Assembly (NCBI RefSeq): GCF_011516925.1
Contig: NZ_WOTG01000005.1
Location: 62,001-126,000 of the forward strand
Length of the DNA stretch: 64,000 nucleotides
Direction of reading: 5' to 3'
Source: Acetobacter fabarum
GTDB taxonomy: Bacteria; Pseudomonadota; Alphaproteobacteria; Acetobacterales; Acetobacteraceae
Numbering within the stretch: the stretch's first letter is position 1; every line of letters begins with the position of its first letter. This document shows, in pieces, positions 46,460 to 56,762 of the stretch. Position numbers and translations under genes: made by a program. The notes under the pieces were generated by a model that was not told where the DNA came from, searched no databases, and saw only the letters and a list, made by a program, of their open reading frames with translations.

Positions 46460-47209
46460 ATGGCTGGTCATTCCCAGTTCAAGAACATTATGCACCGTAA
46501 GGGTGCGCAGGATGCCAAGCGCGCCAAGCAGTTTGGCAAGATTATCCGCGAGCTGACCGTAGCCACACGCTCCGGCCTGCCCGACCCCAACTCCAACCCG
46601 CGCCTGCGCGCCGCGATTGTTGCGGCGCGTGATGTGAACATGCCCAAGGACACCATTGAGCGTGCGATCAAAAAGGCATCGGGTGGCGCTGGTGGCGATG
46701 ACTACGTGGAAATGCGCTACGAAGGCTACGGCCCCGCAGGTGTGGCGGTTATTGTGGAAGCCCTGACGGACAACCGCAACCGCACGGCATCGGAAGTGCG
46801 CGCGGCGTTTTCCAAAAGCGGCGGCTCCATGGGGGAAACCAATTCCGTCTCCTTCATGTTCCGCAGGCTGGGCGTGATTACCTACCCCGCATCCGTTGCT
46901 TCGGAAGATGACATGCTCGAAGCGGCTATTGAGGCCGGGGCCGAAAACGTGGTTTCGACCGATGCAGGGCATGAGATTACGTGTGAGGTCGAATCCTTCT
47001 TTGCGGTCAAGGATGGGCTGGAAGCCCGGTTTGGTGAGGCCGAAAGCGGCAAGCTGGACTGGCGGCCTGAAAACACCGTGACACTGGACGAGGAAAAGGC
47101 GCGGAGCCTGTTCAAGTTCCTTGATGTTCTGGAAGACAATGATGACGTCCAGAACGTTTATGCCAATTTTGACCTGCCGGATGATCTGGCGGAAAAACTG
47201 TCGGCCTGA
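46460..47209 (+). CDS. yebC: YebC/PmpR family transcriptional regulator or translation factor
   Basis: A 249-residue protein of the YebC family, long annotated as a DNA-binding regulator and more recently connected with translation of proline-rich stretches. The N-terminus [21 protein letters not shown] is the family mark; [16 protein letters not shown] and [23 protein letters not shown] follow. AAGGA precedes the ATG at 46460; the frame is open far upstream inside secA, but that part is not coding here. It sits directly before ruvC, as in many bacteria. Confidence 0.95.
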   Translation: MAGHSQFKNIMHRKGAQDAKRAKQFGKIIRELTVATRSGLPDPNSNPRLRAAIVAARDVNMPKDTIERAIKKASGGAGGDDYVEMRYEGYGPAGVAVIVEALTDNRNRTASEVRAAFSKSGGSMGETNSVSFMFRRLGVITYPASVASEDDMLEAAIEAGAENVVSTDAGHEITCEVESFFAVKDGLEARFGEAESGKLDWRPENTVTLDEEKARSLFKFLDVLEDNDDVQNVYANFDLPDDLAEKLSA

Positions 47210-47211
47210 TT

Positions 47212-47718
47212 GTGGTACGTCTGCTCGGCATTGATCCCGGCCTGCGCTTTACAGGGTGGGGCGTGATTGATGTTGAGGGCAACAGGCTCCGGCATGTGGA
47301 AAATGGCGTAATCGCCACCAATAGTGCAGAGAGCGTGCCAGACAGGCTTAAAGTCCTGCACGATAATCTGCATTGGCTGATAGAGCGCCTCCAGCCCGCA
47401 GAAGCAGCGGTGGAGGAAACCTACGTCAACCGCAACGGGGCTGCTACGCTCAAGCTGGGTTATGCCCGTGGTGTGGCCCTGCTGGCCCCCGCCCTTGCCG
47501 GGCTGAGCGTGGCCGAATACGGCGCGCTTGCGGTTAAAAAAGCGGTGGTTGGCACCGGCTCGGCAGATAAAAAACAGGTGGAAATGATGGTGCGCAGGCT
47601 CCTGCCGGGGGTGGAGGTCATACGGGCGGATGCGTCCGATGCACTGGCCGTGGCCATCTGCCATGCCCACCACAGGGCCAGCGCCCGCCACATTGCAGCT
47701 GGAGTGCGCATGGCATGA
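47212..47718 (+). CDS. ruvC: Crossover junction endodeoxyribonuclease RuvC
   Basis: Holliday junction resolvase. Catalytic acidic residues are visible in LLGIDPGLRFTGWG (Asp near 7), VEETYVNRN (Glu) and the C-terminal ADASDALAVAICH (Asp pair). 168 residues. The start is GTG, two bases after the yebC stop. It overlaps ruvA by four bases. Confidence 0.96.
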   Translation: MVRLLGIDPGLRFTGWGVIDVEGNRLRHVENGVIATNSAESVPDRLKVLHDNLHWLIERLQPAEAAVEETYVNRNGAATLKLGYARGVALLAPALAGLSVAEYGALAVKKAVVGTGSADKKQVEMMVRRLLPGVEVIRADASDALAVAICHAHHRASARHIAAGVRMA

Positions 47719-48323
47719 TTGCGTTTTTATGCGGACTTGTCATTCAGGTGGATCTGGGCAGTTGCGTGGTGGATGTGAATGGCGTGGGCTATCTGGTAGC
47801 CGCGTCCACCCGCACTCTGGCAGCCCTGCCCAACCCGCCTGAAAAGGCCCGGATTCTGATCGAAACCGTGGTGCGTGAGGACGCGATCCTGCTTTACGGT
47901 TTTTCCGAAAGTGCGGAGCGTGAGTGGTTCCGCCTGCTTACGGGTGTGCAGGGGGTTGGGGCCAAGGTGGCGCTGGGTATTTTGTCCGCTCTCTCGGCGA
48001 GTGATCTGGTGGCAGCCCTGACCACGGCAGACAAGGCCACTCTTATGCGCGCACCGGGTGTGGGTGCGCGGCTGGCCGAGCGGATCTTGACCGAACTGCG
48101 CGACAAGGCAGGCAAAATGCCCGGTAGCAAGGGCGGTTTTAGTGTGCCGGTCATGGCAACCCCTGTTGGCAGCATAGAGGCCGATGCTCTTATGGCACTG
48201 GCAGGTCTGGGCTTCCGGCGCATGGAGGCAGCCCCCGTTGTGCGCCGCATTATGGACGCCAGTGGGCCGGAAGCCACGCTGGACACGGTGCTGCGTGACA
48301 GCCTGAAAGACCTTGCCCGATGA
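47715..48323 (+). CDS. ruvA: Holliday junction branch migration protein RuvA
   Basis: Tetrameric junction-binding subunit. N-terminal OB domain (MIAFLCGLV..., VNGVGYLV), two helix-hairpin-helix motifs ([17 protein letters not shown] and [16 protein letters not shown]), and a C-terminal RuvB-contacting domain ([19 protein letters not shown]). 202 residues. ATGA overlaps with both neighbours. Confidence 0.96.
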   Translation: MIAFLCGLVIQVDLGSCVVDVNGVGYLVAASTRTLAALPNPPEKARILIETVVREDAILLYGFSESAEREWFRLLTGVQGVGAKVALGILSALSASDLVAALTTADKATLMRAPGVGARLAERILTELRDKAGKMPGSKGGFSVPVMATPVGSIEADALMALAGLGFRRMEAAPVVRRIMDASGPEATLDTVLRDSLKDLAR

Positions 48324-49396
48324 GCCCCGAATTTACCCCCGAGCGCGAGATTGACGCGACCCGGCAGGGGGAGGATGTGGGGGAGGCCGCCTTACGGCCC
48401 CAAACTCTTTCCGATTTTACCGGGCAGCAGGCCAGCCGCGAAAACCTGTCCGTTTTTATTCATGCCGCCCGCAACCGGGGGGAGGCGCTGGACCATGTTC
48501 TGCTGCATGGCCCGCCGGGTCTGGGCAAAACCACACTGGCCCAGATTGTGGCGCGCGAACTGGGGGTGGGGTTCCGTGCTACATCCGGCCCCGTTATCCA
48601 GCGTGCGGGTGATCTGGCGGCTATTCTGACCAACCTGCAACCGCGGGATGTGCTGTTTATTGACGAAATCCATCGTCTTCAGCCCGCGATCGAGGAAATT
48701 CTCTACCCTGCCATGGAGGATTTCCAGCTCGACCTGATTATTGGCGAAGGCCCGGCAGCGCGCTCTGTGCGGATTGACCTGCCTCCCTTTACATTGGTCG
48801 CGGCCACCACCCGTGCCGGGTTGCTGGCGACACCTTTGCGTGACCGCTTTGGCATTCCGCTCCGTCTGGTGTTTTACACGCCGGAGGAGCTGGCGCGCAT
48901 TGTGGCGCGTGGGGCGGACAAGCTGGGGTTTGCCCTGTCCGCCGGTGGGGCTATGGAAATTGCCCGCCGCTCGCGGGGGACACCCCGTATTGCAGGGCGT
49001 CTGCTGCGCAGGGTGCGTGATTTTGCCTCTCTCTCCGTGCCAGAGGGGCAGGTGGTTGAGGTTGATGTGGCCGATGCCGCCCTGACCCGGCTGGAAGTGG
49101 ACGGTCTGGGGTTGGACGGCATGGACCGGCGTTACCTGCGGCGCATAGCAGAGTACCATCACGGTGGCCCTGTTGGGGTGGAAACACTGGCTGCAGCTCT
49201 GGCCGAATCGCGTGATACGCTGGAAGATGTGATCGAGCCTTTTCTTATTCAGGAAGGGCTGGTCCTGCGTACAAGCCGGGGCCGTGTGCTGGGCGAGCGG
49301 GGCTGGCGGCATCTTGGCTTGACGCCTCCGCCCCGACCGGAAAACACTGCCGGACCCCAGATGGATTTTCTGGCGGATGATGAGGAAGCTCCATGA
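48320..49396 (+). CDS. ruvB: Holliday junction helicase RuvB
   Basis: AAA+ motor that drives branch migration with RuvA. N-terminal [12 protein letters not shown], Walker [11 protein letters not shown] (about 59-68), Walker [10 protein letters not shown], sensor 1 [12 protein letters not shown] and sensor 2 [16 protein letters not shown] are all present, and a winged-helix C-terminus follows. 358 residues. It overlaps ruvA and ybgC. Confidence 0.97.
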   Translation: MSPEFTPEREIDATRQGEDVGEAALRPQTLSDFTGQQASRENLSVFIHAARNRGEALDHVLLHGPPGLGKTTLAQIVARELGVGFRATSGPVIQRAGDLAAILTNLQPRDVLFIDEIHRLQPAIEEILYPAMEDFQLDLIIGEGPAARSVRIDLPPFTLVAATTRAGLLATPLRDRFGIPLRLVFYTPEELARIVARGADKLGFALSAGGAMEIARRSRGTPRIAGRLLRRVRDFASLSVPEGQVVEVDVADAALTRLEVDGLGLDGMDRRYLRRIAEYHHGGPVGVETLAAALAESRDTLEDVIEPFLIQEGLVLRTSRGRVLGERGWRHLGLTPPPRPENTAGPQMDFLADDEEAP

Positions 49397-49806
49397 GCAG
49401 CCACTCCATAGATTTTCGCGTTTATTATGAAGATACGGATGCAGGGGGCATTGTGTACCATGCCCGGTATCTGGCGTTTGCCGAGCGGGCGAGAACCGAG
49501 GCCATTCGCAGTTGCGGCATGCCTGCCTCGGGCCTTTTGCATGATTACGGGCTTGTGTTTGTGGTGCGTGACGCCAGACTGACCTACCGCATGCCCCTGC
49601 GGCTGGATGATGTGCTGACCGTTACAACACGGCTGACATCCCTGCGTGCGGCCAGTTGCCGGCTGGAACAGATTGTAACCCGCGGGGCCGATGTTGCGGC
49701 CGAGGTGGATGTAGGTCTGGCATGTGTGCGCGCAGCAGATGGGCGTCCTGCCCGATTTCCGCCTTTATGGCATGATCTTCTAAGCCGGTTGGCACCAAAG
49801 GACTAA
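49393..49806 (+). CDS. ybgC: Acyl-CoA thioesterase YbgC
   Basis: Hotdog-fold thioesterase, first gene of the Tol-Pal cluster in many proteobacteria. The motif [26 protein letters not shown] has the catalytic aspartate and tyrosine. 137 residues. It is coupled to ruvB by a four-base overlap and followed by a 118-base gap with an imperfect hairpin (CTGCTTTTTTAC/GTAAGAAGCAG), which may partly end the ruv transcript before tolQ. Confidence 0.94.
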   Translation: MSSHSIDFRVYYEDTDAGGIVYHARYLAFAERARTEAIRSCGMPASGLLHDYGLVFVVRDARLTYRMPLRLDDVLTVTTRLTSLRAASCRLEQIVTRGADVAAEVDVGLACVRAADGRPARFPPLWHDLLSRLAPKD

Positions 49807-49924
49807 AAGCGCCTCTTCTGCTTTTTTACGGAAAACAGTAAGAAGCAGCAGTGTTGGGCCGTGAGGAATCTCGCCCGAGTCGGAGACTGGTGGCCCGCAA
49901 CGGGTGCAGAGGCAGGAGGCATTA

Positions 49925-50644
49925 TTGGATCGTGCGGTTGATGCGGCAAATCTCGGCGTAAGCGCGGCGGGAGACCTGTCGGTTTGGGCGTTGTTTATGA
50001 ACGCCTCGCTTGTGGTCAAGCTGGTTATGCTGGGGCTGCTTTTGTGCTCCATTATGGTCTGGGCCATTATTATCGACAAGTTTGTGACAATCCGGCGGAT
50101 CAACCGCGCGGCTTCGGGGTTTGAGGACCGGTTCTGGTCCGGTGGCAGCCTTGATGACCTGTACGAAAGCGATGGCGCAAAGCCCGTAAGCCCGATGGCC
50201 GCCGTGTTTGGCGCAGCCATGGGGGAATGGCGGCGTTCAGCCCGCATTCCGGGGGTGGACCTGGTGCGTGGCGGGGTCAAGGAGCGCGTGGACCGCGCCA
50301 TTGGCATTACCATTACGCGGGAGATGGATCGCCTGCGCCGCTGGGTGATCTTTCTGGCAACCGTGGGGCCGGTCGCTCCGTTTGTGGGCCTGTTTGGCAC
50401 GGTGTGGGGGATCATGCATTCCTTCAGCTCCATTGCGGCAGAACACAACACCAACCTGAGCGTTGTGGCCCCCGGTATTTCCGAGGCGCTGTTTGCAACC
50501 GCCATTGGCCTGCTGACCGCCATACCCGCCTATGTGGCCTATAACGTGATCAGCAACAGCATGGACCTGTTTGAGGACCGCCTGGAAGGATTCGGCACCG
50601 AGTTTGCCGCCATTCTCTCCCGCCAGTCTGAAGAAAGGGTCTGA
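49925..50644 (+). CDS. tolQ: Tol-Pal system proton channel subunit TolQ
   Basis: Inner-membrane component that with TolR uses the proton gradient to power TolA during cell constriction. Three TM segments: about 18-45, 128-155 and 162-190 (FVGLFGTVWGIMHSF and FATAIGLLTAIPAYVAYN are typical). 239 residues from the TTG at 49925, chosen because a perfect AGGAGG ends 5 bases before it. A GTG at 49904 would add seven residues but has no good site. Confidence 0.94.
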   Translation: MDRAVDAANLGVSAAGDLSVWALFMNASLVVKLVMLGLLLCSIMVWAIIIDKFVTIRRINRAASGFEDRFWSGGSLDDLYESDGAKPVSPMAAVFGAAMGEWRRSARIPGVDLVRGGVKERVDRAIGITITREMDRLRRWVIFLATVGPVAPFVGLFGTVWGIMHSFSSIAAEHNTNLSVVAPGISEALFATAIGLLTAIPAYVAYNVISNSMDLFEDRLEGFGTEFAAILSRQSEERV

Positions 50645-50646
50645 GC

Positions 50647-51078
<432 letters not shown>

Positions 51079-51110
51079 GCCATCCGGTCGGGTGGAGAGG
51101 TACGAACACG

Positions 51111-52118
51111 ATGCCTATGGCACGGCCACGCCGGTCTGATCAGCTTTTGCTCAGGCGGTCTCTTTATGTGTCAGGTGCGGCGCATATCGCAGCACTTGTG
51201 GCACTGCTGATCTCCCTGCCGCCGCCAAAGCCGCCGGAAGAACCGCCACAGCCAACGGTCGAGATGGAGTTCGAGCCATCAGACGCGCAGGATGGAGGCC
51301 CCTCTGCCAAGGCTGAAAAGCCTGCGGATGAGCCGCGTCCGCCTGCTCCCGCCGTGCAGGATGCTCCTCCCACGCCCGAGCCGCCCAAGGACGTGCCGAA
51401 CGAGGAGCCCCCCCCACCGCCCCCGCCGCCTCAGGCTGTGCCGCCCCCGCCCCAGGCGGAGGCTGAACCGCTGCCGGACGTGCCCCTGCCCCCCAAGGCG
51501 GAGGAACCCTCGCCAGAGGCGGTCAAGACGCCCCCATCCCCCCCGGCGCCGCTCAAGCCGTCTACCAGCGTGGCACCCCCATCCCCCATGACGCAGCAGA
51601 CGGATACGCTGCCCGACATGGTGGTGCCCTCGCACCTGACGCAGTCCAATAAGGCCAAAAAGAGCGAGCCGGACACACATTCGCTGCTGGAAACGCTGGA
51701 TACCTTCCGCTCGGACCAGAAGCAGACACACGCCCCCAAGGCGCGGGCCAACCCGCTTGCCGGTGGGGCCCCTAACGGGGGGGGATCACCCGTGGGCAGT
51801 AACATTACGGGCAGCCTGAGCGTTGGGCAGCAAAAGGCCATTGGGGCATCCGTCCGCCGTTGCTATTCGGAAGATACGGCGGCCAAGGACTATGCCAGTT
51901 TTGTGGCCCATCTGGTTGTAACCGTGGATGCAACGGGCGAGGCACGGATTGTGCAGTTCGCCCCGGAAACACAGGCCCGTATGAGTGCGGATGCGTCCTA
52001 CCGTGCTCTGGCCGAGCGCGCCCGCGCGGCCGTGTTAAGCCCCACATGCGCCAAACTGCCGATTCCCAAGGAGCTTCTTGGGCAGCCCCGGCAACTCAAA
52101 TTTGTCTTCAGGCCTTAA
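51111..52118 (+). CDS. tolA: TolA with proline-rich linker
   Basis: Inner-membrane protein reaching across the periplasm to Pal/TolB. TM segment at about 16-37. Residues 38-180 are dominated by Pro and Glu (including an eight-proline run) and would form an extended rod, unlike the Ala/Lys alpha-helix of enterobacterial TolA. The C-terminal domain (from about 235: [41 protein letters not shown]) is the TolA/TonB-like fold with two cysteines. 335 residues, in place between tolR and tolB. Confidence 0.9.
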   Translation: MPMARPRRSDQLLLRRSLYVSGAAHIAALVALLISLPPPKPPEEPPQPTVEMEFEPSDAQDGGPSAKAEKPADEPRPPAPAVQDAPPTPEPPKDVPNEEPPPPPPPPQAVPPPPQAEAEPLPDVPLPPKAEEPSPEAVKTPPSPPAPLKPSTSVAPPSPMTQQTDTLPDMVVPSHLTQSNKAKKSEPDTHSLLETLDTFRSDQKQTHAPKARANPLAGGAPNGGGSPVGSNITGSLSVGQQKAIGASVRRCYSEDTAAKDYASFVAHLVVTVDATGEARIVQFAPETQARMSADASYRALAERARAAVLSPTCAKLPIPKELLGQPRQLKFVFRP

Positions 52119-52143
52119 AAGCAGGCCACACGGAGGAAAACAC

Positions 52144-53508
52144 ATGCTGATGAGTACCCGGCCTCTTATTTCCGATCAGGAAGCAGATGCTCTGGTGGGC
52201 GCGCTGCGCCGCCGTACCCTGCTTGGCGCAAGCGTTGCCGCAGGGGGCATTCTGGCCACTCCGCTGGCTGCTTTTGCCGCCACAGCCGCGCCAGAAGCGG
52301 AAATTACGGTGGATCAGGCCCGCACGGCTCCTATCCCCATTATCATCCCCGATTTTGGGGGCGGTCTTGGCCAGCAGATGGCCGAGGTACTGACCAACGA
52401 CCTGAACAACACGGGCCTGTTCAAGGTTATTCCCGGCTCATCCACTGCCGCCAAACCCGATTTTGCCACCGCCAAGGGCCTTGGCGCGCATGCGCAGGTT
52501 ACGGGGAGCGTTACGGGGAGTGGCGCATCCGTGCGGGTGGAAATCCGGCTGTGGGATGTGCTGAGCCAGCAGCAGATTCAGGGTACGGCCTACACAACAT
52601 CCTCCGCCAACTGGCGGCGTATCGCCCATATTGTGGGTGATGTGATTTACGAGCGGATGCTGGGTGAAAAAGGGTATTTTGATACCCGCATCGCCTTTAT
52701 TTCCCGCTCTGGTCCGCGTGGGCACCAGCGCACACGGCTGGCCATTATGGACCAGGATGGCGCCAATGCCCGCATGCTCACGGCCGGGAACTGGCTGACG
52801 CTGACGCCCCGCTTCAGCCCCGCCAAGGATCAGGTCGCCTTTATGTCCTACGCCAATAACCGGCCGCGGGTGTATCTGTTCGACCTCAACACAGGTCGGC
52901 AGCAGATTCTGGGTGATTTTCAGGGGATTTCGTTCGCGCCGCGCTTCTCGCCCGATGGGCGTTCGGTCCTGCTGTCCGTCACCCGTAATGGTGGGTCGGA
53001 CCTGTATTCGGTCGATCTGGCCTCGGGCGCGCGCAGGCAGCTTACGGCTTCGGGCGCGATTGACACCAGCCCGTGCTACAGCCCGGACAGCTCGCAGATT
53101 GTTTTCAACTCCGACCGGGGCGGCAGCCCGCAGCTGTACATCATGCCAGCAGGCGGGGGGAACGCGCAGCGCATTTCCTACGGGCAGGGCACTTATGGCT
53201 CCCCTGTATGGTCCCCTCGTGGGGACCTGATCGCCTTTACCCGCATTGCCGGGGGCATGTTCTCCCTTGGGGTCATGCAGCCTGATGGCACGGGTGAGCG
53301 GATCATGACCGAGGGCTTTACGGTGGAAAGCCCGAGCTTCTGCCCCAACGGGCGCGTGCTGGCCTATTGCCGCCAGAGCCGCGCCGGCGCGGGTGGGAGC
53401 GGATTCAGTTCCATTATCGGCATGGTCGATATTACGGGCTTTAACGACCGCGTTATTCCGACGCCAGAAGGGGCATCCGACCCGGCATGGTCCCCCCTGA
53501 ACGGGTGA
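52144..53508 (+). CDS. tolB: Tol-Pal system beta-propeller protein TolB, with Tat-like signal
   Basis: Periplasmic partner of Pal and TolA. N-terminal alpha/beta domain ([24 protein letters not shown]), then about six propeller repeats ([31 protein letters not shown] and others). The signal is long, with RRRTLLGAS at residues 22-30 before the hydrophobic stretch and an AFA cleavage site at 43-45. That resembles a twin-arginine signal. 454 residues. The ATG at 52144 follows GGAGGA. Confidence 0.94.
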   Translation: MLMSTRPLISDQEADALVGALRRRTLLGASVAAGGILATPLAAFAATAAPEAEITVDQARTAPIPIIIPDFGGGLGQQMAEVLTNDLNNTGLFKVIPGSSTAAKPDFATAKGLGAHAQVTGSVTGSGASVRVEIRLWDVLSQQQIQGTAYTTSSANWRRIAHIVGDVIYERMLGEKGYFDTRIAFISRSGPRGHQRTRLAIMDQDGANARMLTAGNWLTLTPRFSPAKDQVAFMSYANNRPRVYLFDLNTGRQQILGDFQGISFAPRFSPDGRSVLLSVTRNGGSDLYSVDLASGARRQLTASGAIDTSPCYSPDSSQIVFNSDRGGSPQLYIMPAGGGNAQRISYGQGTYGSPVWSPRGDLIAFTRIAGGMFSLGVMQPDGTGERIMTEGFTVESPSFCPNGRVLAYCRQSRAGAGGSGFSSIIGMVDITGFNDRVIPTPEGASDPAWSPLNG

Positions 53509-53827
53509 AGGATTATTCTCCCGCCCGGCTTTGGGGCGGGAGAAGTTTTCATAATTCCGCCCTAATTTTCTTTATAATTTCGTAATTTAGGGTTATTGTG
53601 CTTGGGGCCGGGGTGTGTTGTTTGGGTATCAGTCAAGGTATGGCTGGTATGAGAAACAGAGAACATGCTTGACCGACCGCATAAGCTATGGCTTACGGCG
53701 GAATGGTCTCCAAAATTCGTCGGCTCTTCGAAGGGTTCGGAGGGGAGCAGAAGAATACGCGGAGATACAAGGTTATTAACTTCTTTTTCTCCGAATAGCC
53801 CTAAGGCTAATTCTCAGGATCCGACAC
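53509..53827. other. 319-bp gap between tolB and pal
   Basis: It starts with the tolB terminator. The middle (53555-53600) is AT-rich with an imperfect inverted repeat CCCTAA/TTAGGG flanking TATAAT, which may be the pal promoter. I see no gene in it. Separation of pal from tolQRAB by terminator and new promoter suggests separate, probably stronger, expression of pal. Confidence 0.45.
53516..53549 (+). terminator. Rho-independent terminator of tolQRAB
   Basis: A perfect 11-bp stem TTCTCCCGCCC/GGGCGGGAGAA with a short loop, followed by GTTTTC, 7 bases after the tolB stop. Confidence 0.88.
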
Positions 53828-54301
53828 ATGAGACTGAAAGTTGTTGCTGCGCTTGGTATGGTTGCTCTTCTGTCAGCCTGTGCGCACGAAAATGCAAACA
53901 CGGGTGCTTCCACCGGCGCGGCTGTTCAGCCGTCTGGCCCGGTGCCGGGCAGCGAAGCTGATCTGGTCGCCAACGTGGGGGACCGCGTATTCTATGACCT
54001 GAACAAGAGCGGCCTGAGCGCAGACGCCAAGACCACCCTGCAGAAGCAGGCTGACTGGCTTGCAAAGTATCCGCAGGTGAACGTTGAAGTTGCAGGCAAC
54101 TGCGATGACCGCGGCACCGAAGAATACAACATTGCTCTGGGTCAGCGCCGTGCAAACGCCGCTCGTGACTACCTGGTGGCAAAAGGCGTGACCTCTTCGC
54201 GCATCTCCACCATCTCCTACGGTAAAGACCGCCCCACCGCTCTGGGCGACACCGAAGAAGCATGGGCACAGAACCGTAACGCCATTACGGCTGTGAAGTA
54301 A
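53828..54301 (+). CDS. pal: Peptidoglycan-associated lipoprotein Pal
   Basis: Outer-membrane lipoprotein that binds peptidoglycan and TolB/TolA. Lipobox LLSAC with C18 at the signal cleavage site, a short linker, then the OmpA-like domain (VFYDLNKSGLSADAKTTLQKQADWL, GNCDDRGTEEYNIALGQRRANAARDYL, YGKDRPTALGD). The diaminopimelate-binding Asp and Arg are in DDRGTEEYN and RRANA. 157 residues. Confidence 0.97.
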   Translation: MRLKVVAALGMVALLSACAHENANTGASTGAAVQPSGPVPGSEADLVANVGDRVFYDLNKSGLSADAKTTLQKQADWLAKYPQVNVEVAGNCDDRGTEEYNIALGQRRANAARDYLVAKGVTSSRISTISYGKDRPTALGDTEEAWAQNRNAITAVK

Positions 54302-54340
54302 GATTTTCAGACATTATCTGAAATCTGACTGATTAAACGG

Positions 54341-54372
54341 AACAGGCCGGGCCCCAAAGCCCGGCCTGTTTT
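54341..54372 (+). terminator. Rho-independent terminator of pal
   Basis: A perfect 12-bp GC-rich stem AACAGGCCGGGC/GCCCGGCCTGTT with a 6-base loop. A weaker hairpin (AGATTTTCAG/CTGAAATCT, 54301-54326) directly overlaps the stop codon end and may form a tandem. Confidence 0.88.
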
Positions 54373-54447
54373 GTATTTCGTGTCTTGTTTTGCGGGACGG
54401 AATGATGGAATTCTTGCCCGTTTCTTATCGATGGGGTGAGGTTTTCA

Positions 54448-55296
54448 ATGAAGTCCCGGGTTAAAGCAGTACGCGTTGTCCGCCATGGTCTGGTGCTTTC
54501 GGGCCTGGTGGCCGTGCTTATGGGCACAACCAGCCCCATGGGCCATGCACAGGATGTTACCAGCCGGGAAGGCATTGCCCTTCAGGACCAGATTCTTGCC
54601 CTCAAGCAGGCCATGAGCCAGATGCAGGCCTCCCAGAGCGAGGGCGGGGCACTTCCCCCCCCATCTGCCTCTGCGGGTGGGTCATCGGCTGTGAATGGGG
54701 ATCTGGTCTCCCAGTTGCTGGAGCGGGTCAGCACGCTGGAACAGCAGCAGCGCGACATGCGTGGCGAAATTGACCAGCTGACCAATGACCTCCAGCAAAA
54801 AACAGCAGCCCTGTCCAAGCAGGTGGCGGATAGCCAGTTTGCCGCGCAGGCTGGGGCAGGGGGCAGTGCTGCCCCGGCAGCCGCAGCCTCTGCAGAGCCT
54901 GCGGCACGCCCCACCACACCCGATGCCCTGCTGAGCGCGGGCAAGGCGGCCCTGCAAAAGCGGGATTACGATACCGCGCATGACAATGCCGAGGCCGCCC
55001 TTAAAAGTGCCAAAGGGGCATTCAAGGTGGATGCGCAGTTCCTGCTGGCCCAGTCCCTTGCCGGGCAAAAGCAGTATCGGCAGTCTGCCGTGGCGTATTA
55101 CGATGCGTATCGTCAGTCACCCAAAAGCGCTCGGGCCCCTGATGCCCTGCTGGGTGTAACGGCCTCGCTTCTGGCGTTGGGAGACAAAAAATCCGCGTGT
55201 GAAGCACTGGGCAAGCTGAATAACGAGTTCCCGTCCCCCGCACCCCGCGTGGCCCATGCGGCGGAAATATACGGGCGTAAGGGTGGCTGTAACTAA
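54448..55296 (+). CDS. cpoB: Cell division coordinator CpoB (YbgF)
   Basis: Periplasmic protein that links peptidoglycan synthesis with Tol-driven outer-membrane constriction. Signal peptide ends GHA near 34; a trimerising coiled coil follows (LVSQLLERVSTLEQQQRDMRGEIDQLTNDLQQ, about 85-120), then an Ala/Pro linker and TPR repeats from about 155 (ALLSAGKAALQKRDYDTAH, YRQSAVAYYDAYRQSPKSARAPDALLG). 282 residues. GGTGAGG precedes the ATG at 54448. Confidence 0.93.
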   Translation: MKSRVKAVRVVRHGLVLSGLVAVLMGTTSPMGHAQDVTSREGIALQDQILALKQAMSQMQASQSEGGALPPPSASAGGSSAVNGDLVSQLLERVSTLEQQQRDMRGEIDQLTNDLQQKTAALSKQVADSQFAAQAGAGGSAAPAAAASAEPAARPTTPDALLSAGKAALQKRDYDTAHDNAEAALKSAKGAFKVDAQFLLAQSLAGQKQYRQSAVAYYDAYRQSPKSARAPDALLGVTASLLALGDKKSACEALGKLNNEFPSPAPRVAHAAEIYGRKGGCN

Positions 55297-56644
55297 TGCT
55301 CCAGCACGTACCCTCGGGTTATCGGGGGTAGGGGGATTGCCGGTCCGGTTTGAACAGCGCCCGGTTTTTTCTGACCAGCCGGTTCCGCCGCAATGGTTTG
55401 CCGCATTGCTGGACACCCTTGGCCCGTGGGGTGCAGATGCACCGGGGAGCCCCCCGGTTGCACTGGCTGTTTCTGGTGGGGGGGACAGTCTGGCGCTGGC
55501 ATGGCTGGCCCGGCGCTGGCGGTGCAATCTGCTGGCCCTTGTGGTGGACCACGGGTTACGCCCCGAATCCGGGGCAGAGGCCCGGCTTACGGTGGAGCGC
55601 CTGCACGCCATGGACGTGCCCGCCCGCCTGATAACCCTGACAGACCTGACCAAAGGCCCTGCCATGGCCGCACGGGCGCGCAAGGCCCGTTATGCGCGCA
55701 TGGTGCAGGCCTGCCAGCAGGCTGGCTGTGTGGATTTACTCCTTGGTCATCAGGCGGATGATCAGGCCGAAACCGCATGGATGCGTTCTAACGCGGGGAG
55801 CGGGCCGGATGGGCTGGCAGCCATGGGCTGGGTCAGCCACACGCCGGATGTGCGGCTGGTAAGGCCATTACTGGGCGTTTCCCGCGTGGCTTTGCGCCAG
55901 ACATTGCGTGCGGCCGGGCTGGCCTGGGTGGATGACCCGTCTAATCAGGACCTGCGTGCCGAGCGTGTGCGGGTCCGCTTTGCCTTGCAGGAAAATGGCC
56001 TGTCCGAGCAGTTCTGGTGCCTTGCCATGGATGCAGGCGCGCAGCGCATGGCGCGTGAGAGGGCGCAGGCCATGGCACTGGCGCAGACCTGCGCATTTTA
56101 CCCCCATGGCTGGGTTGGGCTTGGGCAAAACCTGCCCGAAGCGGCTACTTTGTCGGGGCTGATCCGCACGGTTGGTGCGCAGCAGTACCCCCCTGCACCG
56201 GCTGCCGTAGCGCGGCTGTGCAAAAACGGGGGAGCGGGCACACTGGCTGGCACCCAGCTTGCCAGATGGCGCGATGAGTGGTTTCTCATCCGGGAGCACG
56301 CTGGCGTGAGCGCGCCGGTAGCGGCCAGCCCCGGCGTTGTATGGGATGGCCGCTTTGTGCTGCGCGCCCCTTCTGCCCTGCTGCGTTGCGGGGTATATGT
56401 GGGGGCTGCCGGTTACGGGCTGGCGCGCAAGGTCCGTGCCGGGTGGCCAGCCCTGTTCTGTGCCGGGCTGCCCGCCTTGTGGTGGCAGGGGCAGCGGGTT
56501 GCGGTGCCGCATCTGGGGTGGTGCAGCACGGCAGACTGGGCGGATGTTTTTTTTGAGTTCAGACCGCCTGTTCCCGTAACGGGAATGGGTGTGTACGGGT
56601 GCAAAAAAGTACACAACAAGGACTATGTGGGGCCCGTGGGCTAG
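55256..56644 (+). CDS. tilS: tRNA(Ile)-lysidine synthetase TilS
   Basis: Attaches lysine to C34 of tRNA-Ile(CAU) so that it reads AUA. The PP-loop ATPase motif AVSGGGDSLALAW lies near residue 70, with LGHQADDQAETAWMR and DPSNQDLRAERVRVR downstream. The C-terminal half is less conserved. The first start, ATG 55256, overlaps cpoB by 41 bases and has no good ribosome site; a TTG at 55337 after GTAGGGGGA is a serious alternative. 462 residues as drawn. It is placed between cpoB and ftsH, as in many alphaproteobacteria. Confidence 0.92.
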   Translation: MRRKYTGVRVAVTNAPARTLGLSGVGGLPVRFEQRPVFSDQPVPPQWFAALLDTLGPWGADAPGSPPVALAVSGGGDSLALAWLARRWRCNLLALVVDHGLRPESGAEARLTVERLHAMDVPARLITLTDLTKGPAMAARARKARYARMVQACQQAGCVDLLLGHQADDQAETAWMRSNAGSGPDGLAAMGWVSHTPDVRLVRPLLGVSRVALRQTLRAAGLAWVDDPSNQDLRAERVRVRFALQENGLSEQFWCLAMDAGAQRMARERAQAMALAQTCAFYPHGWVGLGQNLPEAATLSGLIRTVGAQQYPPAPAAVARLCKNGGAGTLAGTQLARWRDEWFLIREHAGVSAPVAASPGVVWDGRFVLRAPSALLRCGVYVGAAGYGLARKVRAGWPALFCAGLPALWWQGQRVAVPHLGWCSTADWADVFFEFRPPVPVTGMGVYGCKKVHNKDYVGPVG

Positions 56645-56762
56645 GAAAACGGTTCAGGCATCCCATTTATAAGAGCAAAGGTTGCTTTTTTCCCCAGGCG
56701 CCGGGCAAGATGGCAGGACACTCCGGCGCTTTACGCACTAGAAGTATGGACACTCGGGCAAG

